Assembly: GCF_027887165.1 (NCBI RefSeq)
Contig: NC_077232.1
Location: forward strand, 15,463,255 to 15,527,254
Direction of reading: 5' to 3'
DNA length: 64,000 bases
Source of the DNA: Monodelphis domestica
Lineage: Eukaryota; Chordata; Mammalia; Didelphimorphia; Didelphidae
The position numbers and the translations under genes are program-made. Below are positions 11,201-22,960 of the stretch, piece by piece; the first letter of the stretch is position 1, and each line of letters begins with the position of its first letter. The notes under the pieces are model-generated. The model had not been told where the DNA came from, searched no databases, and saw nothing but the letters and a program-made list of their open reading frames with translations.

Positions 11201-13062
11201 TATGCTATCTGAATTAAAAAATTGGCAATAGAAATCATGATCTCAGAAAAAGCAAAAGAAAAAAGAGACCTAATTGAAAGATATAACCAGAGAAATTAGA
11301 TCTTTTTCAAAGGTGCTCTAGACAGACATAAAATCAATATTAAATAAACATGAAACAAATGGAATAATATCAAAATTCTTAAAGGAAAAGTTAAATGAGT
11401 TACAGAAGGAAATAGGTGGAACAATATACTAGCAAGGGACCTGTTTTCTTGTTTAGAACTAGCTAAGTCTAACCATAAAGTAAATATGGAAGACTTTAGG
11501 GGGATGAGTAGAATTTTGGTAAAGTATCATAATGTACACTTCTGGGAAAATAACCCTATTTTAATAGAAAGGTGCATGTATTTTCCTAGATTGTACTTAG
11601 TCTTTCACAAAAATTGATCATTTATTAGGCATAAATGCCTCAAAAACAAATGCAGAAAAGCAATATACTTTTTGCAAAATAATACAATAATAATTACATT
11701 CCTAAATGGCCTTCAAGGCATAGAGTAAAAAGTAATTAGAAATTAAATGATCTAATCCTAAAAAGTGAGTGGATGAAACAACAAATCTGTGAAGAAATTC
11801 CTAAATGATTACAGAAATAAAAATGAGAAAGAGAAGATGGATGATTTGGGCATTTAACTAAAAATAGTGTATGTGTGTATGGGGGGGATAAATATTGAAT
11901 TAAACACTAGAATGGAAATCCTGATAATCCAAGGAGAGATTAATACACTATGAACATGGAGAATATATACCAGGAAAACAAGGATATTTTAATATAAGAA
12001 GAAATATAAACCAAAATTAGCATATCAATTAAAGTATATGATTATTTTAAAAGGGGTATGAAAAAGTTGTGAATAAAATCTAAAACTCATTTCTATTAAA
12101 AATATTAGAAAGCATATGAATTATTCAAGGATTTCCTAAAATTAGTCTATACCTAAAATTATCAACAAGCATAATCCATCCAAAGCAAAACTAGGAACCA
12201 TGCCAATAAAACCAAGGAGGAAACAAATATGGCCATTATCATCACTATAATTAAACAAAATGCTAAAAATGTTAGGTATAGCACTGAAACAAGAAAATAA
12301 TTTAAAGAAATTAGGATAGGCAATGAAGAAAGAAGAGTTATGTTTTACAGATGAATGATAGTGTCCTTAGGCAACACTCGATAAAAAGGAAAAACAAATA
12401 ATTGTTATAATTTACTATTTTAGCCATGCTAAAAGGCATAAAATAAAGTCATCTAAATTAATAAGATCTTTGTGTATTACCTAAAAAAAAGAAACAGAAA
12501 AGGGAATTCCATTTAAAATGACTTACAGACAATATAAAACACTTATGAGTCTTCTTATCAATACAAATCTTGATACCATATGGATATAATTAAAAGACAC
12601 TTCACACAAGTAAAGACAGATCTAAACAATGAGAGAAACAGTAATTGCTCATGGGTAGGTGAAGTAAATATAATAAAAATTAAAATTCTACCTAGATTAA
12701 TTTATTCAATCACATAATAATCAAACTATCAAGAATTATTTAATATAAGTAGAAAAATAAGAACAATTTTTCCTACAAAATAAAAGAAAATCAAGACTTT
12801 CAAGGGAAGCAAAGTAAACAAATGAAGGAAAGATACCTAATAGTAAAAGATTTTAATGCATATTAAAAAGTTATAATCATAAAAACAAATAATGGTGATG
12901 AAATAGACTGGAGGATAATTCAAATATATTATAGAAACTATATTGTGTACAACAGTATTTTAATGTATCATGAACACAAAGATTCAAACCTTGATGACAA
13001 GAACTTAATTGAAAACAATTTTGTAGAAAAACTGGAAATCAGTTTTGCAAATATTAGGGATA
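11200..13062 (+). mobile_element. L1 ORF2 fossil, unit A, part 1
   Basis: The plus strand reads as heavily diverged L1 ORF2: endonuclease-region words near 11240-11640 and RT and later regions from 12480. The same fossil occurs in unit B (22960-26040) and at 43331-44995, so it predates the duplications. It is interrupted by a solo LTR at 13063 and resumes at 13706. Many stops. Confidence 0.75.
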
Positions 13063-13705
13063 TGTAGCATCCCAAGCATATTCACATCTATGAAATATAA
13101 ATGATTGTATGATTACTGTGTCTTCAGACACAAGGTTATACTTGGATTTTTATGAATGTAATCTTGACCTGGCCATAAGGCCTATTGCCTAAAACAAACT
13201 CATTAACATTTTGGCTCTGAGTACTGGGAGAAAGTGTGGGTTGAAATCTACCCGCCCAAAGGTGTTCCCTCTACATTGCCACCCAATCTTAATTGTCTAT
13301 ACTCGGTGATGTGATTGCTACGTGATTGGAAACACCTCCTTACTTCCTCAACAATAAAAGCAAAGGCAACTCCTTTGAACTTCCTCTTGGATCTTCAATC
13401 TTCTCTAGCAATCTCTCAGTCTCTCTCCTCTCTCTCTAAAGCCTCTCCGGAGGCTATGGACCTTGTTGGGTTACATTTTATACCTTAATATTCTCCTCTA
13501 CCTCATGTTCCATTGATCCTCATATTTTCCTCCCAAAGGGATAATCATAGGAGTTGCCTGCCCTATTCAAACACTGACTTACCCGTGTCTTTCATTCTCC
13601 ACCCTGATTCTTGGTTCCCTATCTCTCTTTGGGCCCCATCACAAAGGTGAGCCCCTTCCCTTGTGGGACCCTGCTGGTCAGGGAAGTCCATTAGGGACAC
13701 CCGCA
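13063..13705 (+). mobile_element. Solo LTR, 643 bp, 5-bp TSD, inside L1
   Basis: It begins TGTAGCATCC and ends GACACCCGCA, with GGATA at 13058-13062 and again at 13706-13710. L1 sequence is continuous across the empty site. A TATA-like AATAAAAGC lies at about 13350, followed by a CT-rich R/U5-like part. There is no internal region and no copy at the matching place in unit B, so it is unit A-specific. It is GC-richer than its surroundings and looks younger than the L1. Confidence 0.85.
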
Positions 13706-13930
13706 GGATAGACCAACATGTCGCTGTCAAAATAAAGTCAGAACAGTCACATGATTTACAATATAAAGGATTATTTCATGAATAAATTAGGAGTGCATGA
13801 AAATATGTATCTGACAGATTTATAGAAATGGGAAGATTTTATGAGGAAACAAGTTTTATATATATATATATATATAGAATCATAGAAAGTCAAATATATT
13901 TTTGAATCAATAAATCATAAAAGCTTCACA
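13706..13930 (+). mobile_element. L1 ORF2 fossil, unit A, part 2
   Basis: This continues the L1 of 11200-13062 (region encoding the AGxRYxADINxxDTxxK-like part of ORF2), ending in a short TA run at 13857-13876. Diverged, not coding. Confidence 0.6.
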
Positions 13931-13959
13931 ATTTTTCTAATTTCATGTAATCAAGCATA

Positions 13960-14640
13960 ACTATTTTATATTCCATGATACAATTTTTGTTTAGTCATAA
14001 AGTCATCTCTGATCAAAACATCAGGCAAGTTCTTTTTAACTTGATTCCCTAATTTACTTATGATTTTACCATTTCTGATATTAATTTATCCATTTTGACC
14101 TAATACTTGTATACAATGTGAGATATTGGTGTATGCATATTTTCTTTCAAACTGATTTACAGTTTTCCTAGCAATTTTTATCAAATGGTCAATTTCTAAC
14201 CAAAGAGCTTAGACCTTTAGGCTCATCAAATACTAGGTTACTTTAGTAATTTATTACTGTCTAATGTATACCTATCATATTCCACTAATGTACCAGTAAT
14301 CTCAGTCATTAACAAATTGTTTTTCTGATTACTACTTTGTAAGAAAGTGTCATTGGTATGGCATTTACTAAGTAAATTAACCTAGGTAGAGTTATCATTT
14401 TTATATTGACTGACCCAACCCATGAACAGTTAGTATTTCTCCATCTGTTTTGATCTATTTTTGTTAAAATAATTTTATAATAGTTTTATGATAGTCTCTG
14501 AGTTTGTCTTGGTAAGTAGGATCCCAAAAAAGTTTATATTATGTGTAGTGTTTTTAAATGCAATATCTATTTCAATTTTTTTCCTTCTGGGTTTTGTTGT
14601 TAATGGGATTTTTTTCAATTTTCATAGCAATGAATAATAA
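13960..14640 (-). mobile_element. L1 ORF2 fossil, antisense
   Basis: It aligns with the antisense L1 at 7740-8100 over most of its length. On the minus strand it is diverged L1 ORF2 sequence. Flanking L1 material on the plus strand ends just before it, so two L1 remnants lie tail to tail. Confidence 0.6.
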
Positions 14641-15310
14641 AGTATTTTCAGTTCTTATTATGTGTCAGACATACTCTTTATAATTGTCTTTGCAATTCCT
14701 CAAATATATTTTTAATCTATCTATCTGAGTTAGAGAGAAAAAAGAGCCAGAGCCAGAGAAAGCCAGAGAAAAAGATAGAGATAGTGAGAGACACACCCAG
14801 AGCTATTATAATGCTAAGGAGAAAAAAGGCACAGATTTGGAAAATAGGGTAACTAAAAACTATAGGCAAAGCCTCAGATGGAAAAGAAAATGCCATTTGA
14901 TGACAAGTTCAATTTGAATTGCTGGAGGACAGGAAGCAAGACTTGTTTTTAGACAGGATATGGATGAAATGAGAAAATAGAAGAAAGCATAATAAATCAT
15001 GCAAGAGTTGTACCACAGATTATAAAATAAAAAGACCAAAATCAAGAAAATTTCTATATTTTGGCAACAAAATTCAGCAGGAAAGGCTAGGGAAATTCCA
15101 TTCAATATAACTGCCAAAAACATAAAATATTTCTGAAGATTATTGTGAAAAATTGGATTTGGTTCTCCCAATTGTAACAATGAAGGTACTTAGCTCTTAC
15201 TTGATTGTAAAGATTAAATTGTAATCCCCAGTCTATTTTTAGATTTTAATCCCCAAGATGTAACCCCAGTACTTAAAGTAGATATCCTCATTTTAACCAC
15301 AAAAAGGAAT
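14640..15310. other. Unassigned AT-rich stretch, possible L1 scraps
   Basis: An A/G-rich part (14730-14800) resembles the GA-rich start of the OR downstream flanks at 28480 and 55850. The segment near 15060-15120 faintly resembles L1 ORF2. The 106-codon open frame on the minus strand (14860-15180) is hydrophobic because its complement is A-rich. It has no match in units B or C, so I do not call it a gene. Confidence 0.35.
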
Positions 15311-16456
15311 GAACTAACCAGAAAAAGGTGTGAGAAAGATAATCTCAAAATTTTAAAGAAATCAGGCCAAATAAAGGGTTTTTCTATTAGAGATAATTCA
15401 TTAACATCCTAGGACTTAGTCTAAAAAACAACAAACTTGCAGGCAAACTTAATGATTTCCTTTATTTTTTTCTACAGATGTCATTCATTGGTTGATTTCA
15501 CTGAGATAAATGCATTAAGATCAAGAAATTCTGTGGGTTCAAGCCTATAAAATCATAAATCATGAATAGACAGTTGAGCTTCTTTTGAATTTAGTCAAAT
15601 AATGGACACATCTAGTTCAAAGCAAAGACATTTCATGGGATATAAAAAGACAAAAACAAGAAATGATTCTGTCTTAAGACTTTATTATTCTTCAGTTTGT
15701 CTTTTATTTTAAAGGACTTCCAAGGGATGATTGTTGAATACTCTGTAATTCCAACAAACTTGATAGAATTTTTAATTTCATATTGAGATAAATGTTTAGG
15801 ACAAAATATACATTTTATTTAAGGCTCAAAGACCACATTTTCTCTGAAATTTACTTTCTCATACTACAAAATTATCAACTTATTCACAGAGAAATTAAAA
15901 CATTAGGTATCTACAAAAAAAAAAGTTCTACTTCCTTGTAGAAAGAAAAAGTAGAAAACAAAAATAAGAATTGGCAAAAAAATTAGGAAAGAATATTCTT
16001 CACTGGAGAATTAAGGAAATTTTCATGAAGTGGGTGACAATTCAATTAAACTTTAAAAAAAAAACAGTTTTTTAGCACCTAAGAATGGCAACAGTCATTC
16101 CAGAAACATAAAACAGTAGACATAATGTTATGGAGGAGAGAAATCAAAGTTTAAGTTGAAGGGAGACTCCTTCTACAACTATACTGGTGTAAAGAAATAA
16201 CTTTTTTACCTACAGCATTACCATTTCCTTTTTACTTCTCTGATAAATATAACCATTTGTAGTTGGTTCATGAACAATTGAATTATTAAATATAGACAAG
16301 GGTATCTCTTATAACATATGTAACTAATACATATCCTGGATTTTTTCTTCCTTTCAGTAAAATCATTGTTCAGGTTTGATGTATCATTACTATTTTGTGT
16401 TATATATCAACACTCTAATCATGGATTATCTTACATTTTAAAATTCTCAAAACATG
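15310..16456. repeat. Unit A OR downstream flank
   Basis: It aligns with 29120-34942 (unit B, minus its insertions) and 56480-58313 (unit C). Similarity continues right up to the stop codon of the OR gene. No second gene. A poly(A) site for the OR transcript is likely within this block, but I cannot pick one with confidence. Confidence 0.75.
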
Positions 16457-17419
16457 TCAATTTTTTCTGGGGAAAAACAATGTTTTGATAATCCTGCACA
16501 GTGCAGTCTTGATTTTTGTGTTTCTCAGACTATAGATTATGGGGTTCATGAATGGAGGCAATATTGTATAAGTCATAGAAATCAGAAGATTCTGGATTGG
16601 GGATGTATCTGAGAGGGGACCTAGAACTGTGACCAAGGCAGCAAGGACAAATAAGAAGAAGATAATCAACTGAGGAGAACAGGTGGACAAAGCTTTGTAG
16701 CGTCCTTCCACAGAGGGCATTTTAAATACAGTGGAGAAGATGTAAGTATAGGATATAATTAAAAAACCAAAGCAGAATAATACTATAGTTGAACTAGCAG
16801 CAAGGAGCACATACTCAGTATTACGAACCTCAGAGCATGAAACCTTCAAGACATGAGGGACATCACAAAAAAACTGATGGATCACATTGGATCCTGAGAA
16901 AGGTAAGCGGAACATGTTCCCTGTATGTATAGCTGAATAGACACACCCAGTGAGCCATGAACTGGTTGCTACCCAAATGCATCGGGCTGGTGTCATGATT
17001 ACCCCATAGTGCAGGGGCTGACAGATTGCCACAAAGCGATCATAGGACATGGCTACAAGCAAAGCAATCTCTGTTGCTGCAAGGAAGCTAAAGAAAAATA
17101 TCTGAAGAGCACAGCCAAGCAAAGAAATGGTTTGATTATGTGTCAGAGAATTCACAATGAATTTGGGAACAGTGACTGAGATGCAGCCGATATCCAACAA
17201 GGATAAGTTACTCAGAAAAAAATACATTGGAGAGTGAAGGTGTGGGTCAATGACAATGGCAGTGATAGTGAGAAAGTTACCCATCAGAGCTGCCATATAA
17301 ATCAGCAGGAATAGCATAGCATGTAAGACTTGTAGCTCCCTGATGCTGGAATATTCCATGAGGAAGAATTCCATGATGATGGTGAAATTAGCCATGTCTG
17401 CTTGTGTACTATAATTCAT
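16457..17419 (-). CDS. Olfactory receptor, family 14-type (unit A), 320 aa
   Basis: Odorant-binding seven-helix GPCR of the sensory cilium membrane, signalling through Golf and adenylate cyclase. Visible motifs: GN in TM1 (residues 47-48), PMYFFL (64-69), the TM3-start Cys (103), MSYDRFVAIC as the DRY box (124-133), loop cysteines near 185 and 195, KALSTC at TM6 (242-247) and PPFMNPIIYSLRN in TM7 (288-300). An N-glycosylation site (NFT) lies at 11. Length fits the family (about 310-320). The whole frame is one exon, stop TGA. Met9 and Met16 are alternative starts; Met1 is chosen because all three paralogues keep it. By hand count about 44 of 320 positions differ from the unit C paralogue. Family 14 placement comes from remembered features such as the GSNVIHQFFCD segment and the SVEGR-KALSTC junction. 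The ligand is unknown. Confidence 0.95.
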   Translation of the reverse strand: MNYSTQADMANFTIIMEFFLMEYSSIRELQVLHAMLFLLIYMAALMGNFLTITAIVIDPHLHSPMYFFLSNLSLLDIGCISVTVPKFIVNSLTHNQTISLLGCALQIFFFSFLAATEIALLVAMSYDRFVAICQPLHYGVIMTPARCIWVATSSWLTGCVYSAIHTGNMFRLPFSGSNVIHQFFCDVPHVLKVSCSEVRNTEYVLLAASSTIVLFCFGFLIISYTYIFSTVFKMPSVEGRYKALSTCSPQLIIFFLFVLAALVTVLGPLSDTSPIQNLLISMTYTILPPFMNPIIYSLRNTKIKTALCRIIKTLFFPRKN

Positions 17420-17450
17420 CTTGAAACAACATGAGTAGAGGATATCAGAT

Positions 17451-17466
17451 TCTAAAAGAGAGAAAA
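17451..17466 (-). promoter_or_regulatory. Splice acceptor upstream of the unit A OR start codon
   Basis: On the minus strand a T/C-rich tract ends in TTTTAG, with AG at 17453-17452, leaving 32 nt of 5' UTR before the ATG. The same arrangement is kept in units B and C. OR genes usually have one or more upstream non-coding exons spliced to the coding exon, so this is the likely 3' splice site. The upstream exon itself is not identified. Confidence 0.75.
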
Positions 17467-17955
17467 TACAAACATCTAATTACATAGAAAGTTGAAGAAA
17501 TTCATTACCACTAATCATGTTACAATGGCAATGACATCATATTTAAAGATCCTAGTTAATACCTCATTGGGAGTGGAACTGGCACTGTGAAACTTGGGCA
17601 TAATTGGTCCCAGAGCAGAGACCTGATTGCTCTATAAGCTTTTAAAGATACATAAAGGTATATGCAAGTGTATGAGAGAATAGATGATATATTTGTCCCA
17701 ATATATAACTGTTAGCTAGCTTTAGTTTTTCAATATATATTTTCCAGAGAAATAAAGAAAAGACTTGATAGCTTAGCTCATGAAAAGGATGTTTTCATCT
17801 CAATGGGATTCTTATGAGCTTTGACCTTTTGAGTTCAGAAAATGGTCAAAAAATAAACCCCATCATAGACCTAAAGACTGAATCATCTAATCAAAGGGAC
17901 ACTAACATACAAATCAAATTTAACCAGTATATAGAAGTTTTCCAAGGCAGTTATG
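17467..17955. repeat. Unit A OR upstream flank
   Basis: It aligns with 35968-36480 and 59353-59740. It should contain the last intron of the OR transcript. I see no clear promoter motif. Confidence 0.65.
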
Positions 17956-17959
17956 ATGC

Positions 17960-18150
17960 CATATATATATTTTGAACCCTTACGTTCCATTTTAGAATCA
18001 ATACTGGGTATTGTTCTAAGGCAAAAGAGTAGTAAGGGCTAGACAGTGGGGGTTAAATGACAACTAGGAAGTGTCTGAAGCCAATTTTGAACCCAGGACC
18101 TCCCATCTCTGGATCTGGCTCTCAATCAAGTGAGCCACATAGCTGCCCAC
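17960..18150 (-). repeat. Marsupial SINE, unit A-specific
   Basis: On the minus strand it starts at the 'gggcagct' head and ends in an A-rich tail. It has the internal 'aagtgtctgaagcc' and 'cccaggacctccc' words (plus-strand reading) seen in the SINEs at 29.3 and 32 kb. Imperfect direct repeats (atgccatatat / atgccttatat) at 17956-17966 and 18152-18162 look like a TSD. It is absent from the matching place in units B, C and 0. Confidence 0.8.
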
Positions 18151-18162
18151 AATGCCTTATAT

Positions 18163-18600
18163 TTTAGTATGTGACTAATAATATTTTTAATCTGGTTTAA
18201 GAGATGGACTTGGCTGTAGCAACTATTTGAAAATTTTATCATTATGATATTGGAGGGTAATGGAAAGAAAGAAAACTTTCTGTTAGCTGAATTGGATTTA
18301 AAATTTTCCTAGACATGATTAGGCTTTAGAGTAAATCAATCATTCTCTCAGAATTCATATTCTTCATTTATAAAATCAAGACAAAAGTTGTGGGTACTCA
18401 ATACATGACTGTTACAACAAAATATTTTGAAAACTCTAAGGTAAATATGAATGAATTACTTTTATTAAAATATAATTTTTGAGAAGATGAAAGACAGATC
18501 AATGTACAATTAGCAGAGGTAGTGGGGAGTTCGAAATTAAACGTTAGTCTCTTGGTTCCTTTCCCCTTCCAGTACTTTTCTGAGTTAGTCATTCATACAA
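18163..18600. repeat. Unit A upstream flank, continued
   Basis: It aligns with 1590-1990 (unit 0), 59900-60310 (unit C) and, in its first part, 36870-37080 (unit B). No coding potential. Confidence 0.7.
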
Positions 18601-19310
18601 ATATTATAATCTCCCTAACTCCACTGCAACACCATCCTAAACTTGGAAGAAATGAAAAGACTAAAACATTAAAATGTAAACTGGTGAGATTTTAGATGAA
18701 AACACATACTCAATCCTTGAATTTGTAGGAAGCTTAAATAGCTCAATTGTATGTAAAGGGTCTCTATCATAAATGAACAATATACAATGAACATGATTTC
18801 AGATCTTAGAATATATCCATACTTTTACTCCTGACTATTCACCTACACAAATTTCAAAAGGAGTATGGAAAATGAAATTGACTGTATTAAAATTGCCCTC
18901 CCTGGGGAAATCTGGAGTGGCTTTCTGAGGAACTGGACTCAAGCTAAAGGTGACTATAGAATAGGAGAGGAAAGATTATTTGGTTCCATCATCCTCAAGT
19001 GGTACCAAAGATAAAGAGAATGCTGTGGAGTCAGTGGTTGAAGGGTAAAAAGACTACAGTTATCCATTAAGTAGCTAGACTGGTCTAATAGTAGGCAAAC
19101 CTATGGAGCAAGTACAATCACCAAGTGACCTGCTCAATCCAGACAGTGATTTGGCACATTTAGCTGAAACACTGAACTCACGGAAAGGCAAGCTCACCTG
19201 GACCAGGCATCCTGGAGAAATAGTGCATCTCACCAAAATCCAGGCCAGTTACCAAACCACCTTTTTTTACCCAAATGCTCTATTTGTTGGAGAGTAGGAC
19301 CCTTGTATTG
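18600..19310. other. Unit A-specific 0.7-kb stretch of unknown origin
   Basis: The other units have a different 2-3 kb here. The right part (18890-19310) is more GC-rich and holds a 64-codon open frame on the plus strand (19103-19297) with no motif I recognise. It could be an unrecognised retroelement piece or a retrocopy fragment. Confidence 0.4.
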
Positions 19311-20065
19311 GGACAGAAGCTCTATTATTCCAATGACAGTTTTGATTATAGTAACACTATTTTAAAATAATTTTCATCATTTTCAATTTAAAAAAAGTGT
19401 TTTTAAAGCCTTATACATTAGTATGGTGTACAGGACAGTATTCCACGTAGTATTGAAACTTTTCTAAAAGATGATTCATCTATATGGACACAAAAATATT
19501 TGTTTCAAGTGAATGTATAACCTATTACATGAGTTTGTTCATTGACAATTTTTATTCATTTATTTTAATTTGATAAATTAATAAATGCATATTATTTGTT
19601 AATTTAATTGATCAATATTTGAGGTATACTTTTCTTTAAATAACACAATCCATCACACACATTTGCAGTTTGTACCATCAAGAAATTTTCTTCCTGTCTT
19701 ATCTAAATAATTTTGATATTTTTAGATTATTGTGCTGAGCTTTTCAGAATATTTAATTCTGGAACACAGGGGACATATACTTTAAGGCCAAGGGAAAAAT
19801 TTCTGAGGTATTAAGATGGTAAAATTATATTCATAATTGCCATTTATACATATACCTAATCATTTTATACTCAAAACATGAGATAATTTCACTACCATTT
19901 ATATATATATATATATATATAGTCATCCCTAAAATAGTAATAACAGTAATAATTTTATTATACTGATAATTGATGTTAGATAAAAAACTATCTTTCTTTT
20001 TCTTATCTATCCCAAGGTTTGCACAGTGATATTTCAACTATGTTCATTGATTAATTGATAATAAG
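19310..20065. repeat. Unit A upstream flank, AT-rich
   Basis: It aligns with 39880-40572 (unit B) and 63020-63714 (unit C). A TA run lies at about 19899-19920. No gene. Confidence 0.75.
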
Positions 20066-20303
20066 TTAGTGGTTAGATTGCCAGGCATGAAGTCAGGAAG
20101 ACTAATCTTCCAGAGTTCAAACATGGTCTCATACACTTCTTACTATATGAACCTGAGTAAGTTACTTTGTTTTGTTTTTTTGTCTCAGTTCCTCATCTTT
20201 AAAATGAACTGGAGAAAGAAATGGGAAATGAATCCAGTATTTTTTGCCAAGAGAACCCCAAATGGGGTCATGATGCTTCAGACAAGATAGAAATGATTGA
20301 ATT
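20066..20303 (+). repeat. tRNA-type SINE, copy in unit A
   Basis: It shows the 'gaagtcaggaagac' word, a 'tcatctttaaaatga' word and a 'ccaagagaaccccaaatgggg' type 3' part. The same copy sits at the same place in unit B (40573-40785) and unit C (63715-63925), so it inserted before the duplications. Open frames across it are SINE sequence, not genes. Confidence 0.8.
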
Positions 20304-20789
20304 TGCACAAAATGTTAATAGAAAAGGAAGCTATGAGAAGACCAAATATCCCTCTGGGAAGGAAACTCTACAACTTTATTCCAAATGAATTGCATTCTTG
20401 GTTACCTGCAGTCCTGAGAAGTTATGTGACTTGCTCATTGCCTCAAATATAGGTTGTGTAAAAAACTTATACTTAAACCCAAGACATTCTTCCTTTAAGC
20501 CATCTTTCCAGTCACTTGTATGCTACTTCTAAAATAAAAAACATTGATGGTAGCATTATTCTTAGTTTCCAACTTGAAGTACAAATACTTTGAGAAATTT
20601 AACTACCTTCCCTTGCTCAATTTCACTTGGGAAAATATTGTACATCGACAGTTACCTGATGCAAAAGTGATATCTGTCTAAGTGTGATAGAATAGTAATA
20701 ATAATAGAAATAATAACAAAAAATAATAAAAACAACAATTAAAATTGATACTTATCATAATCAAGTCATCCAAGGAAACCAGTTAGAGA

Positions 20790-20905
20790 CTATAGGTTTC
20801 ATCCTCACTTTATGGAGAAGAATCTGAGGCTCAGAGAGTTTAAATCATTACCCTGTATCCATGCATCTACTGTTGTTAAAGAATCAGATTGAAGTTTTCA
20901 TTGTT
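20790..20905 (+). repeat. MIR-like SINE fragment
   Basis: It contains the 'gaggctcagagag' word followed by a diverged core. The same fragment occurs in unit B at about 41520-41645. Old, predating the duplication. Confidence 0.6.
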
Positions 20906-21073
20906 ATACCATAACACAATGAATCTCTGAAGTATACCAACTCTGATAGAGATCCAAATCAGTATACTGAACTCACAAATGGACCAGATATAAAATGGGA
21001 AAAATGCATGTGAATAATTTAGCTCCCCATTTCACACACACAGAGGTACAGATATATACATGTGTGAACATAC

Positions 21074-21077
<4 letters not shown>

Positions 21078-21128
<51 letters not shown>
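21078..21128. repeat. TA dinucleotide microsatellite
   Basis: A pure TA run of about 50 bp. The matching site in unit B (about 41790-41810) is much shorter, so the array has expanded or contracted since duplication. Confidence 0.95.
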
Positions 21129-21131
<3 letters not shown>

Positions 21132-22094
21132 ATATATGTGGGTATCCATGATATATGGACATTGGAATTGATGCAGCTATTTTCTTTTACCTATTTGTAT
21201 GGACTAGACAGGATCCAAAGGGTATGACTTTCTCCACATCAATTTTGTTCTCATTTGGAGTTTCAAAAAAGGGGAGCTGAAACTGGATCATGTGAAGCTA
21301 TTGGCTGTGATGAAACAGTGATGATTTTTAGATGAGGAGAAATATATTGCCAAATGACCTTCAGAGGAACCACTTCCTGAGGTCCCCAGAGAAGCCAGAG
21401 TTGTCTTTCCTTATTAGTCAGAGATGCTCTGACCGTTCCCTTGAGTATAATTAGATACGGTACACATTATTTATAAAAAAAAAAAACATAGGAAAATTAC
21501 ATGTTATGTGTAATTCATGAATATTCTATGGAGAACCTATATGTGATTTTGATCTTTTATGAAATATGATTTTTATATTTGGTTTTTCTTAAGTGCAATT
21601 TTAACGAGAGAATTTGTTCTATTTTGTGTTAAAAAAGTAAAGTATAAATACACACATGTCCATTATGAATGTACCTCCCTTTCTATATGTAGGTGTCATT
21701 ATTACTCAAAGAGGGAGGAGTAAAATGATATTACTCTGTTGGAGTCAGTTTATAATATGACCAGCTGTGGCTGATCAGACCCTTATGAGTTAGATCTCCC
21801 ACAAGTGTTTGTACAAAGTACCAACATGAAGAATTCTCTAAAAGCACATATTTCATGTTCTTCTGAATTATTGAAATTATGTTTTGCTCATACACTACAG
21901 GGTCTTTGAATTGGGCATGTCAAACTCAATGCTCCTGTGCCAATGACTACCTTGTTTCAAAGGTGATACCAGAGTTCCAACATTTCTGCAGAAAGAAAAT
22001 ATGGTCATATGTACATATTATATATAGAAATATTCCTATATATTTACTTATAAATATATGTACATATACAATCATATGTTTATGCATAGGTATC

Positions 22095-22440
22095 ATGTGA
22101 AGACTGCTTCGGCTGAACAGACAAAAGAAACCAATATGAAGGTTCAATGGATGAGAAGGCGACGCAGCAAAGCACTGTGGAGTGCTTAGGGCATGTTGGA
22201 GCACAAAAGACAACAGGGCCATCCAATGCAGCTGAGGAAGTCTCCAGGTGTAAAGATTTTTCGTGCCACTGGACCCAGGCTTCCAATGCCGAGAGAGTGG
22301 GACTGTCTCTGCATCGACTTTTCCACTTAAATCTCCTTCACGCACAAGTGTTTTTGTGCACACTCATCTATACACCATAGATGAAAATGCACAAATACAA
22401 TCATCATCCTCTGTTACCGAGAGACTACTACTACTATATA
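22095..22440. repeat. GC-richer insert with CTA-repeat end, possible retroelement 3' end
   Basis: It lies exactly at the junction between units A and B. It differs sharply in composition from its surroundings (several CpGs) and ends in a short (CTA)n-like run, as some non-LTR elements do. Open frames exist in both directions but no motif is recognised. Neither flanking unit aligns to it. The identity is uncertain. Confidence 0.4.
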
Positions 22441-22960
22441 TAAATTTGAAGTGTATATAACCATATATGTTATATATTTAAATAGAGTGATGGGTGCTGA
22501 AAGTATTAAAAGAATGAAACCTTTTTTTTTTAGGCCATCAAAAGGGATGTGCATCAATTAGATTCTATTGTCTGACATCTATTTTAACAAAGCATAGAGA
22601 GTAAATGGAAAAGGTCAATTTCTACCTTTCAAATATGTCCCATAAATTTATTTCCTTGTCTCTTACATCACCTCCTCCACCACAGCATAATATGGTGTAT
22701 GGCTTCCTCAGAAGGCTTTTTAATGACCCTTGCCTTGGCCATGTTGGTTGAGCAAATATGTTATAAATGTGGTTAGATATTCTAATGCCCAGATGTAAAG
22801 GTTAATGTCAGTGTAATTTTACATTTTGTGGATGATTAATAAAATTATAGCTCAAGTATTGACTGAAAAGCAAAGCATTTTTCACATTCATCAACTTATA
22901 TTCTCCATTTGGTATGGCATTCATTTTGTTATCTGAGAACTATACATACAAAATCATTTA
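22440..22960. repeat. Unit B leader block
   Basis: It aligns with 10570-11100 (unit A leader), and its end with 47335-47420. AT-rich, no gene. Confidence 0.7.

Larger units (their letters stand above)
20303..22095. repeat. Unit A upstream flank to unit end
   Basis: It aligns with 40785-43320 of unit B. It includes a MIR-like segment (about 20790-20905) and a long TA microsatellite (21078-21128). About 250 bp present in unit B (around 41050-41290) is missing here. No gene. Confidence 0.7.

Noticed and set aside
14860-15180. 106-codon hydrophobic minus-strand frame
   Set aside because: No counterpart in units B or C, A-rich on the other strand, no signal peptide or motif that would support a gene.
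15205-15301. Possible short LTR end ('tgtaaagattaaa' near 15208)
   Set aside because: Resembles the 3' end of the 358-bp LTR family only over about 20 bp; no matching other end or TSD found.
20069-20290. 73-codon open frame, and a similar one at 40708-41061
   Set aside because: Both lie in, or start inside, a tRNA-type SINE shared by all units; the frame is not kept between copies.
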